Below, piece by piece: positions 28,714-35,906 of a DNA stretch of 64,000 nt. Position 1 is the stretch's first letter. Each line of letters opens with the position of its first letter. Source of the DNA: Couchioplanes caeruleus (lineage in GTDB: Bacteria; Actinomycetota; Actinomycetes; Mycobacteriales; Micromonosporaceae). The notes beneath the pieces are model-generated. The model was not told the DNA's origin. It ran no database searches and saw only the letters and a program-made list of their open reading frames with translations. A program made the translations under genes and the position numbers. The stretch lies in the NCBI RefSeq assembly GCF_023499255.1, contig NZ_CP092183.1:69501-133500 (forward strand), written 5' to 3'.

Positions 28714-28754
28714 GCGGCCCGGCCCTCGCCCGCGAGAGCGAGGGCCGGGGCCGC
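28714..28754. terminator. Hairpin after the DUF2637-like gene
   Basis: GCGGCCC-GGCCCTCG pairs with CGAGGGCC-GGGGCCGC around a short loop. It sits 12 nt after the stop at 28702 and ends the integrase-side operon. The opposing operon stops at 28855. Confidence 0.7.
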
Positions 28755-28854
28755 AGCTCGAATTACAGCGGGGACGTGGCCTGACCGCTACCGGGGCAGC
28801 GGTCACGACTGCCCTGCGCCTGATGCGGAGGGCACGACGATCCGGGCGGGACGC

Positions 28855-29382
28855 CTACGCGGGCACCGCAGGCTGAGCATTGACTACCGGGTGCCATTCC
28901 TTGACTCCTTCGGGGATGCGGTAATCGGGATAGGGATCTTCGGCTGGATCTCTGACGTCACCGCCCGTGGCCGTTGCCCTGAGCTGGGTCGTCGTGCCGT
29001 CGGCACCGACGATGCTCAACCCGAAAGGCATCGTGCCGCGCTCCGACTCAAGGCCGAGGCTCGGGAACGCGAGCAGCGTCCACGATCGGAAGATGGACGG
29101 TCGGGCGACGTCGAGAAGCTGAGCCGCAAAAATCGCGATACGCGGCGCTCTGCGCGCCACCGTTGGCATGACCTCGGGGACGGGTACCGGAACTCCTCCC
29201 GGCTCGTTCGAGCCCCAGAGCATCGCCGTTGCGCCCGAGGGGTACTTCACCCGTACGCCTGCATACGGCGGGACACCGGCCACCGCGTCAGTCTGTCCGT
29301 ACCGGCTGATTTCCACGATCTCGGGGTGCTCGCTTGCTACGAACAGCCCCTCCAGGACGTCCAGGATCTTGACAAGTTGCAT
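28855..29382 (-). CDS. Hypothetical protein, element 1
   Basis: A 175-residue soluble protein of unknown family. It opens with a helix (MQLVKILDVLEGLFVASEHP) and continues as a mixed beta-rich domain. I chose ATG 29382, with CGGAG upstream. A GTG at 29472 overlaps the preceding stop (GTGA), but its 30 extra codons are Arg/Ala-rich and include AGA codons, so they look non-coding. It is the last gene of a four-gene minus-strand set. Confidence 0.65.
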   Translation of the reverse strand: MQLVKILDVLEGLFVASEHPEIVEISRYGQTDAVAGVPPYAGVRVKYPSGATAMLWGSNEPGGVPVPVPEVMPTVARRAPRIAIFAAQLLDVARPSIFRSWTLLAFPSLGLESERGTMPFGLSIVGADGTTTQLRATATGGDVRDPAEDPYPDYRIPEGVKEWHPVVNAQPAVPA

Positions 29383-29468
29383 GGTGCGCTCCGATTGTCT
29401 CGCCTGTTCAGAGTCGTCGGGGAGTCTAGCCGCGGGCGGGCCGCGCGCCCGCGCTGCGTGAGCGTCTG

Positions 29469-29768
29469 TCACGGCGACTCGGCTTCGCTGTGCTCCGCGA
29501 TCTGTTCGAGCAGCTTCTCGGCATCGGCGCCGTAAAGGACCGTCTTATCCCACGAATAGCGCCCCGGCCGTTCCGCGTAGAAGCCCTCCGGAGATAGGAA
29601 TCCTGGGATCACGTTCTCGTGGCGCCAGCTCACGGACCAGGCGGGGAAGGCGTCCTCGATCCGCTCGCACGCCTCGACAGCACCCTCGGGCCACCCGGTG
29701 CGCTTTGCGATGAGGCGGCGGTTGCGCCGGCCCAGCTCCGGGCCGGTCGGCGGCAAGGGCTCGCTCAT
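29469..29768 (-). CDS. Hypothetical protein (99 residues), element 1
   Basis: ATG 29768, preceded by GGGAGG, overlaps the stop of the upstream gene (ATGA). The product is an acidic, soluble 99-residue protein with a Trp-rich centre (WPEGAVEACERIEDAFPAWS). The family is not recognised. Translational coupling with its neighbours suggests a shared function. Confidence 0.7.
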   Translation of the reverse strand: MSEPLPPTGPELGRRNRRLIAKRTGWPEGAVEACERIEDAFPAWSVSWRHENVIPGFLSPEGFYAERPGRYSWDKTVLYGADAEKLLEQIAEHSEAESP

Positions 29769-30019
29769 GCGCGACCTCCCAACCAGCCGAGGAAACGCCC
29801 ATAGGTGTCCGCCGGAGGGAGCGCCGTCGCCCTGGCGAGATCCTTCGTGTACTCCAGCATCTGCGCGGCGAGGTAGGTCGCCAGCAACGCAACCCCGTCG
29901 AACTCCTCCGTCAGCTCGACGCGGCTCGCCGGGCACGGCCACGGGTCGCCGCACTGCCGGCAACGCCAGTCCGGACGGCACGGAAGGTGTTGACTCATCG
30001 GCGCGTACGGAACAGCCAT
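29765..30019 (-). CDS. Small Cys-rich protein with WPCP motif
   Basis: An 84-residue protein. Residues about 12-26 read CRPDWRCRQCGDPWPCPASR, a possible small zinc knuckle, followed by a helical C-terminus. Its ATG overlaps the upstream stop by one base (TGATG). The neighbouring upstream protein carries a similar CRCGLSWPCP motif, so the two may be related. Function unknown. Confidence 0.7.
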   Translation of the reverse strand: MAVPYAPMSQHLPCRPDWRCRQCGDPWPCPASRVELTEEFDGVALLATYLAAQMLEYTKDLARATALPPADTYGRFLGWLGGRA

Positions 30020-30249
30020 CAGCAGCCCGCCCGCCACTGCTGAGCCGGGGTCAGCGCCCCCGCACGGCCGATCGTGTTGAGCGGCATCGTTGGCTCGGCC
30101 CATCCGGGGCGGTACGGCGGAAGCCGGCGCTCGCCGTCCGGGATTGGGGCACCGTCAGGCCACCCGGCCGCGTCCGGGCACGGCCACGAGAGGCCGCAAC
30201 GGCATCGGCGAGCACGGAACAGGCTGAAGGAGCGGCGTCGGTGTCTCAT
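30019..30249 (-). CDS. Small Cys-rich protein with WPCP motif, first gene of the set
   Basis: A 76-residue basic protein. The RRCRCGLSWPCPDA motif near 14-27 echoes the next gene's RCRQCGDPWPCP. A proline-rich tail follows. It starts at ATG 30249, 57 nt downstream of the regulator gene on the same strand, so the set may be transcribed together with the regulator. Family unknown. Confidence 0.62.
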   Translation of the reverse strand: MRHRRRSFSLFRARRCRCGLSWPCPDAAGWPDGAPIPDGERRLPPYRPGWAEPTMPLNTIGRAGALTPAQQWRAGC

Positions 30250-30305
30250 GCGGACCGACGCTAGGCGCGCCGCGTCTCCGCGTGATCACCCGTGGTTATA
30301 TCGAC

Positions 30306-31514
30306 TTACGCCACTCCTACGCGCGCCGCGAGGCCGCGCAGCGTGTCGCCCCCGGCGTCCGCCCGTGCGCGCCGCAGCATTGCGCCGACGGTGTCGCGGA
30401 CGACCGGTGACAGCCGTACGCGCTGCGGCGCTACGCGCTCCGCGCGGATGAACTGCGTCAGCGCCTCGGCGTCGTTGCGCCGCGACGCCGCGAGCGCACT
30501 CCCAACGTCGATGTGGAACGCCGTCACCCGCGAGGGCGAGAGGATTGCGTCAGGGTGGATTTCGCGGGACAGCTCGACCGCGCGGCCCGGTTCGCCGGCC
30601 TCCAGCGCGAGCGACATGCGCCACTGCGCGACGTTCGTTGGGCCGAAGTTCATCTGAGCGAAGCCGCCGTCGATCGGGTCCGGGCCGATGCGGTCGGCGA
30701 CTTCCGCCGCCTCGTCGAGGTGCGAGCGGGCGGCGTCGAGGTCACCGGCGAGGGCTTCCGTCCATGCCGTTGTGAGGTGCAACATGCCGTACGCCTGCAT
30801 GACGGCGGGCGAGGTCAACTCGTGCGATAGACGATCGGTCGTCGCGGCGGCGAGCTTGCGGCCCACGGCCCGCGACTCCGGCGGAAGCGTGTGCAGGCGG
30901 GAGTATTCGGCGAGTCCGACCCACTCCGGCGCGCACAAGTCGCGGGCGGCGTCGTGGCACCGCTCGGCGGCGGCGAGTGACAGATCGACGAAGCCGAGGT
31001 ACTTCAGCACGAAGGCGGCGTTGTGCGTCGTCAGCGCCAGCAAGCGCAGCGCGGCGGGGACCTCCTTCGCCCCCGCGGCGTACGCGGTGGCGCCGAGATC
31101 ACGCACGAGCGGGGCTATGAGCTGGGCCGCGTCGGCGTACTCGCACAGGCGTCGGCACCGCATCAGCTCGCCGACGGCGGCTTCCAGCGCGGCGAGCGGG
31201 CGCGAAGGCTTGGCCGGTATATCAAGGTAGGCGAGGCCGACGAGCGCGGCGCGGATTTCCGGGACGGCGGCGAGCGCGCGGGCGTGCTGCGGGTCGTCCG
31301 GCGCGTAGGGCTGGCCGACAAGCTCGGCCACCGAGACTTGCAGGGCGTCGGCAAAGTGGACGAGCGTCGAGCGACGGTCGATCTCCTTGAGCCCAGCCTC
31401 GACCTGGGACACGAAGCTTTGGGAGACGCCGGCCAGTCCGGCGAGGGTGCGCTGACTGACGCCGCGCTTGAGTCGCCAGTACCGGATGCGGGCGCCTACG
31501 AAATCCTCGGCCAT
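30306..31514 (-). CDS. XRE-family regulator with TPR-like C-terminal domain
   Basis: A 402-residue protein. The N-terminal helix-turn-helix (about residues 8-65, containing RGVSQRTLAGLAGVSQSFVSQ) is of Cro/C1 type. The remaining 330 residues are helical repeats, as in the Streptomyces-type XRE/TPR regulators common in integrative elements. Such proteins often switch in response to a peptide or small ligand, which is inference here. ATG 31514 is chosen; a GTG at 31523 adds three residues. It faces a 122-bp near-palindrome (31623-31744), the obvious candidate operator. Confidence 0.85.
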   Translation of the reverse strand: MAEDFVGARIRYWRLKRGVSQRTLAGLAGVSQSFVSQVEAGLKEIDRRSTLVHFADALQVSVAELVGQPYAPDDPQHARALAAVPEIRAALVGLAYLDIPAKPSRPLAALEAAVGELMRCRRLCEYADAAQLIAPLVRDLGATAYAAGAKEVPAALRLLALTTHNAAFVLKYLGFVDLSLAAAERCHDAARDLCAPEWVGLAEYSRLHTLPPESRAVGRKLAAATTDRLSHELTSPAVMQAYGMLHLTTAWTEALAGDLDAARSHLDEAAEVADRIGPDPIDGGFAQMNFGPTNVAQWRMSLALEAGEPGRAVELSREIHPDAILSPSRVTAFHIDVGSALAASRRNDAEALTQFIRAERVAPQRVRLSPVVRDTVGAMLRRARADAGGDTLRGLAARVGVA

Positions 31515-31622
31515 GCGCTCCACGGTACCCGCGACCGCCGAGGCTCAGTGAACACCAGCGCGGGCGGTGGCCCACGTGCGAGGGCGGCGGCCCGGCAGGG
31601 CGGGCGCCGGGGGGCGAGGGTG

Positions 31623-31744
31623 TGCAAAAACGTCTCACGTGACGAAGTTCAGTCACTCTCACATCTTTTTCTAGAACTCCTCCTCCTCTTCTTTGAACAA
31701 GTAAGGGAAAGTGACTGTTTCTCGTCACGTGAGACGTTCTTGCA
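31623..31744. promoter_or_regulatory. 122-bp near-palindrome, probable operator region
   Basis: Two 35-nt arms (31623-31657 and 31710-31744) are inverted copies with about five mismatches. Each arm contains the 8-bp palindrome TCACGTGA (31635-31642 and 31725-31732) and an inner AGTGACTG/CAGTCACT. The centre is AT- and pyrimidine-rich, unlike its surroundings. It lies between the XRE regulator and the divergent plus-strand genes, so it probably controls both directions. Confidence 0.72.
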
Positions 31745-31959
31745 CGGCACCCCAGCCGAGCGGCGCGGAGCCCTCCCGGCGCCTCCCCGGCGCTCCGTCC
31801 CGCGCTGTGAGTGATCGTCTACCGCCGTTCTGCTGGCCGCGTCGAAGCCCTCGCCGCCGCGCCGTCGCGTTCGTACGCGACACGCAGTCCAGGCCAACTA
31901 CCTGTTTGTAGGCCGGAACCGGCCTCTGCTGTGACCGCCGCGACGACAGGGACAACCTC

Positions 31960-32121
31960 ATGACGTGTGCCCGATGCGGCAAGCCCTTGCCCTCGACCGC
32001 CCGCAAGCACCGCCGCTTCTGTGATGCCACGTGCCGTGCGGCCCAGCACCGCGCCGACCGCGCCCGGGTTGTTACCGAGCTACGCGCCGAGGTGGCACGC
32101 CTACGCGGCACGCAGAGCTGA
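31960..32121 (+). CDS. 53-residue zinc-finger-like protein
   Basis: ATG 31960, preceded by CAGGGA, encodes a 53-residue protein. It has CARCGKP near the start, then RRFCDATCR (Cys at 3, 6, 21 and 25), and a C-terminal helix. This spacing fits a small zinc ribbon/treble-clef of the kind found in phage and plasmid proteins. It is the first plus-strand gene after the palindrome. Confidence 0.6.
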   Translation: MTCARCGKPLPSTARKHRRFCDATCRAAQHRADRARVVTELRAEVARLRGTQS

Positions 32122-32244
32122 CCCCGCGTTTCCGCTGGCTGAAATTTCCTGGCGTGCCGGCGAGCAGCGACTCCAGCCCCGGCCAATTACCCATCTATCC
32201 CCGGCGGTTCGCCCGCCAGCACCCTGACAGGGAGGAATAGAGCC

Positions 32245-33126
32245 GTGTCGCACGACGCCGGCCGACCACCAGCCAAGGCCGCCTCTGCGCGGCCTGATGA
32301 CGCCCTCGCCACTCTCCGCATCCCTGTGCGCGTCCAGTCGCCGCACGATCGCCCCATGCGCCTCAAGCTCGACGCCGGGTACGCCGTCGAGCTGCCCGCC
32401 GCACGCACCCTCGCCCGCGTCTGGGCACTGCCAGTTCTAGAGACAGGCAGCGAGGTATACAGGAGCGGTTCCGCGTTACTTCGCCGACCACACGGCGGGA
32501 CTGACGACCCCGTCCCCGCAGACTTCCGCCAGCTCGCGGACAAGCTCGCCGACCGTCTCGCCGCCCTGCCGGACCGCACCGACGCCGGAGCCGTCTACCG
32601 CGCACTTCGGATGTGCGGAGTCGAAGCCGACCGCGCTTGGTTTGCGGGCGTGTATCTGCTCTCCGTCCTCCGCGCCGTCCGCGCCGCCGCGCGGGCGTGG
32701 AGGCCGCCGAGCGCGCAGCGCCGCCGGGACGCCTCACCGCTGACCGCCGCCGAGCGCGCGCGTCGCTCGCACGCCGCCCGCCTCGCGCGTGAAGCGGAGG
32801 TCTCCGCGACGTGGGTACGCCGCTGGCTAGTTACGGCCACACCGGGTGAGCGCGTCCTCGCCCGCGCACTCTACGACGCTGCGTGTGCTGAGCTTGAGGG
32901 CGACCTCCCCGGGCTGAGGGTCTTCTACCGTGCCGGTGATGATCTTCTCGGCCGCCGGACCCGCACCGCCGCTGGGTACTCGTACCGCGTACCTGACTCC
33001 GCGACCGCCGACGTGCTGCTCGACGAGATTGCCCGCGTGGCGCTCGACGAGGCTGCCTCGGCCATCGGCAACTACCTGACTTCGAACAAGACCGATACGG
33101 AAGCCAGCGAAAGGCGGGTTGCGTGA
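32245..33126 (+). CDS. Hypothetical protein (293 residues), element 1
   Basis: The GTG start has AGGGAGGAA upstream. The protein is soluble, basic and largely helical. Residues about 160-195 contain an Arg-rich helix pair, including SATWVRRWL, that might bind DNA. No replication, relaxase or transposase motif is visible. It overlaps the next gene by 4 nt (GTGA). As the longest plus-strand cargo gene, it is the best candidate for an unrecognised replication or excision function, though this is speculation. Confidence 0.65.
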   Translation: MSHDAGRPPAKAASARPDDALATLRIPVRVQSPHDRPMRLKLDAGYAVELPAARTLARVWALPVLETGSEVYRSGSALLRRPHGGTDDPVPADFRQLADKLADRLAALPDRTDAGAVYRALRMCGVEADRAWFAGVYLLSVLRAVRAAARAWRPPSAQRRRDASPLTAAERARRSHAARLAREAEVSATWVRRWLVTATPGERVLARALYDAACAELEGDLPGLRVFYRAGDDLLGRRTRTAAGYSYRVPDSATADVLLDEIARVALDEAASAIGNYLTSNKTDTEASERRVA

Positions 33127-33320
33127 GCGAGCAGGAGAAGGAGCTATTCGCCCAAGAAATCATTCGGCGGGTGGCGGCCCTTGCCTGGGAAGAGCAGCGG
33201 GCACACGTACTCGCGTACTTGACCAGTGCTCGCCCCGCCACGGCAACGACCGCAGCGCCCAGCGCCGGCGGCAACGTCGTCGACCTCGCGGCGCGTCGGG
33301 CGCGGCGTCGCGCGGCCTGA
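33123..33320 (+). CDS. Small hypothetical protein (65 residues)
   Basis: GTG 33123 overlaps the previous stop. The N-terminus is a charged helix (SEQEKELFAQEIIRRVAAL), followed by a flexible Ala/Thr/Pro stretch and a basic ARRARRRAA tail. It may be a small accessory subunit of the upstream 293-residue protein. A strong hairpin follows. Confidence 0.6.
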   Translation: MSEQEKELFAQEIIRRVAALAWEEQRAHVLAYLTSARPATATTAAPSAGGNVVDLAARRARRRAA

Positions 33321-33329
33321 CCCCTGACT

Positions 33330-33367
33330 GCGAGCGCCTTACCGACCCCCTCCGGTAGGGCGCTCGC
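33330..33367. terminator. Hairpin terminator
   Basis: GCGAGCGCC(T)TACCG pairs with CGGTA(G)GGCGCTCGC around an eight-base loop, 9 nt after the stop at 33320. It separates two transcription units in the element. Confidence 0.65.
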
Positions 33368-33548
33368 GTGTGCGGCCTTCGGCGTGGGCGATGCCGGAGG
33401 CGAGCAGCGCTCCGGCGCGCTCCTGGACTGGCCGCGCGTCTCACCTCTCGGCGCGCGGCCGGTTCAGTCGTCAGCCCTCTCAGATCGACGCTGGCGACCG
33501 ATTTACCTAAGCCCTACTGCTCCCATCGATCGAGAGGAAAAGCCCTCC

Positions 33549-33887
33549 ATGGCAGGCTCAGGCCGCCCGCTGGGCCGCCGCCAGACATCGCCCCACGCCC
33601 TGCCCCCGGTCATGACCGTCGTGCAGGCGGACGCCCTCGTCCGCGCCGTCGCGACCCTCTGCCTCGACGCCTCCGGCCAGTGGAGCGGCCCCCGCGGGGA
33701 GTTGCGCGACGCTCTCGCCGAGATTCTGCCGCCTCAGCACCCGTCGCTCTCCGGTGACGAGATCGCCATGTCGGCAGCGGTGGCGGTGCGCTCGGCCCTG
33801 CGCGACGAATACAACTGCGCACTTCTGACTTCACGCGGTCCGCGCGTGAAGATCAAGTTGATTCCCGCCAGGCCACCCACCACGTAA
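33549..33887 (+). CDS. Hypothetical protein (112 residues)
   Basis: ATG 33549, with GAGAGGAAAA about 12 nt upstream. It is a soluble protein with a flexible N-terminus and a helical core (about 22-85). No family recognised. It lies in the plus-strand cargo of element 1. Confidence 0.6.
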   Translation: MAGSGRPLGRRQTSPHALPPVMTVVQADALVRAVATLCLDASGQWSGPRGELRDALAEILPPQHPSLSGDEIAMSAAVAVRSALRDEYNCALLTSRGPRVKIKLIPARPPTT

Positions 33888-33963
33888 TCCCTTACGTCCC
33901 AACGGATTGGCCGCCTGCCACGCCCGGCATGGCGGCATCGCCCAACCCTCGAAGGAGCCAGCC

Positions 33964-34647
33964 ATGGCCCGCAGTATCGGTGACCGCGTCGACCCCGACT
34001 TCGGAATGCCTGACTGGGTACTTGCCGATCCGACGTGCCCGCCCGCCGTTCGCGAGGCGCGTGAAGTCATCGACGCCGCCAACGCCGCCACCGCCGACGA
34101 ACGCGCCAAGGTAGACGCCATCCGCGACGGCGCCGACGACAACGCCTCGGCAATCCGCCGTGCCATCCGTGATGGGGCAGAGCCGCCGGCACCGATCCCC
34201 GCCGAGGTCACCGCAGCTCGGATCGATCACGCTGAGACCTTCGTTCGCTCGGCGATGAGCCGTGCTTACGTCGCCGCCCGAGCGTGCGAGGCCGTAATCC
34301 CGCAGCATCGGGCCGAGCTGCGCGCAATCCTCGCCACCCGCCTGCCCGAGGCCGCTGCCCTGGCCGCGAAGAAGCACGCCGAGTATCTGGCGGTGGCTGA
34401 AGCCCCGCGCTCCATCGCGGGCACCATGGAGAACCTCGACCGCATCACCGTCACCCGCACGGGGACGCCGGCCCAGCGCGCGGCCGTCGAGAGCCACTAC
34501 GAACAGGCCCACCGGCGCGACCCGTTCAACTTCCCGGGGGTCGAGCGCCGTATGCCGCAGGCACGCAAGGACATGGCGGCACACGCGACCGGCCTGCCCG
34601 TCGACCTCATCGTCCCCGACCCGATCGCCGAGGACGCTGCCGCGTGA
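33964..34647 (+). CDS. Hypothetical helical protein (227 residues)
   Basis: ATG 33964, preceded by AAGGAGCC. It is an Ala/Arg/Glu-rich, largely helical soluble protein. Residues about 40-60 and 95-160 are strong amphipathic helices that could form a coiled coil. No known phage structural or replication motif is seen. The GTGA overlap at its end couples it to the next gene. Confidence 0.65.
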   Translation: MARSIGDRVDPDFGMPDWVLADPTCPPAVREAREVIDAANAATADERAKVDAIRDGADDNASAIRRAIRDGAEPPAPIPAEVTAARIDHAETFVRSAMSRAYVAARACEAVIPQHRAELRAILATRLPEAAALAAKKHAEYLAVAEAPRSIAGTMENLDRITVTRTGTPAQRAAVESHYEQAHRRDPFNFPGVERRMPQARKDMAAHATGLPVDLIVPDPIAEDAAA

Positions 34648-34826
34648 ACGACGATCTAGCCGAGCGCGTCCGACGCGCTCTCGCCGAGACTGCCGATAGC
34701 GCGGACAGCGGCCCCCGGCCCGCCGGCACCACCCCACCCTCCACCCGGGTCCTCGGTCACGAGACGCTCGACGTCGACGCCTTCGACCCGGCCGATGTAC
34801 TACGCCATGTTCGGTGTCACGACTGA
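34644..34826 (+). CDS. Small acidic protein (60 residues)
   Basis: The GTG start overlaps the previous stop (GTGA). An N-terminal charged helix (NDDLAERVRRALAETAD) is followed by a Pro/Gly linker and an acidic tail. Family unknown. Confidence 0.55.
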   Translation: MNDDLAERVRRALAETADSADSGPRPAGTTPPSTRVLGHETLDVDAFDPADVLRHVRCHD

Positions 34827-35240
34827 GCCGAACAGACCACGACACACCCCGGCCGTGCCTGCCCGCGTGGCCGGGGTGTGCCGGACGCCGCGCCGGCACG
34901 CGCTCGGCAGGAGAGGGCCGACGCCACACCGGCGCCTACGAGTGTCGCCGTGATCAGTCGCGCGCCCTGGCGACGAGCGCCGGACATCGGCACTGACTAC
35001 GACGCGAGAGCATCGAGCGCGCGCAAGACGGCGGCGGAAGCGGCTGCTGCGCGTCGACCGCGCCCGACCCAGCGCCGCACCACCGAGGCGCACCCCGGCG
35101 CGCTCTGACCGCGGCTCGCTTGACGGTCACTCAGCGTGACCCCTGGGGGGCGGCCCCCTCCCCCGCCGGCCGCCCCACCGAAGCGGCATAGCTCCTCCCG
35201 GTGCGCGCAAGTCTGGGGGTCGTTCCCGGAGCAACGCTCT
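34827..35240. other. 414-bp stretch without a confident gene
   Basis: Two overlapping frames (34814-34996 and 34878-35108) could encode 60-76 residue proteins, but both lack a convincing ribosome site and are low-complexity. The region ends in a GGGGGGCGGCCCCC-type palindrome near 35146-35159. I annotate no gene here. Confidence 0.5.
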
Positions 35241-35507
35241 GTGACCCTCTACCCTGGACGTGTGGTTAGAAAGATCGCTGATCTCCGCGCGGCAACCGAC
35301 GACGAACTGATCGCCGAGCACGACGAGAAGGCTGGCAACACGCACGTTGGCACGGCGTACTTCATGGAGGAGCTGGACCGGCGCGAGCGCAACCGTGCCA
35401 TGGCGGCGACTGAGGCGCTCGCCCGCGGCGCCTACCGCCTCACCTGGACGAACACCGTCCTTGCAGCCGTGGCCGCCGTTGCAGCGATCATCGCCCTGTT
35501 TAGGTAG
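35241..35507 (+). CDS. Small tail-anchored protein, copy 1 of a shared cassette
   Basis: An 88-residue protein. It has a soluble charged N-terminal region, a helix EELDRRERNRAMAATEALAR, and one C-terminal transmembrane segment (about 68-86), so it is probably tail-anchored. The start GTG 35241 is chosen by comparison with copy 2 at 61672-61944; 73 of 85 aligned residues are identical by eye. It is followed 34 nt later by a 97-residue protein that is also duplicated there. It sits at the right end of element 1. Function unknown. Confidence 0.72.
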   Translation: MTLYPGRVVRKIADLRAATDDELIAEHDEKAGNTHVGTAYFMEELDRRERNRAMAATEALARGAYRLTWTNTVLAAVAAVAAIIALFR

Positions 35508-35541
35508 CCAGCGCGAGGAGGCCCCGCAGAATGGAGCGCCC

Positions 35542-35835
35542 ATGCACAGTGATCCACTGACACGCGCGATGTGGCGAGCACACGACGCCGCCGAGAAGCT
35601 CGAAGGCACGGCACCGTCGCCCGAAGCGGTCGAGCAGATTGCCAAGGCCGCGGTCGCCGGCTACCTCGACGCGCTCGCCGCAGAGAACAAGGTACGGACG
35701 GGACATACCGCCGGCATCGACGGCGGCGATTCGTGGGCACACCGCCCCATCTACTCCCCCGACTTGGCCCGTTACGCGGAGCAGGCGGCGCGAGCGCCGT
35801 TCATCGGCCCATCGGACGAGCCGTTCGGTTGGTAG
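35542..35835 (+). CDS. 97-residue protein, copy 1 of a shared cassette
   Basis: A soluble, acidic protein of unknown family. The N-terminus is helical (MHSDPLTRAMWRAHDAAEKL) and the C-terminus ends in IGPSDEPFGW. It is 86 of 97 residues identical to the gene at 61344-61637 in the tRNA-Gly island, with the same length and the same partner gene. A strong T-tailed terminator follows. Strict conservation of the C-terminus suggests a functional interface. Confidence 0.75.
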   Translation: MHSDPLTRAMWRAHDAAEKLEGTAPSPEAVEQIAKAAVAGYLDALAAENKVRTGHTAGIDGGDSWAHRPIYSPDLARYAEQAARAPFIGPSDEPFGW

Positions 35836-35842
35836 CACAACG

Positions 35843-35883
35843 AAAGGCCCCGGCCCGGATCTACTCCGGCGCCGGGGCTTTTT
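35843..35883 (+). terminator. Rho-independent terminator at the right end of element 1
   Basis: AAAGGCCCCGGC pairs with GCCGGGGCTTT, followed by a run of five T. It ends the cassette and lies only 23 nt before the start codon of the reconstituted NHL gene. Confidence 0.85.
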
Positions 35884-35906
35884 CGCGTATCCGGCAGGAT
35901 GAACGC

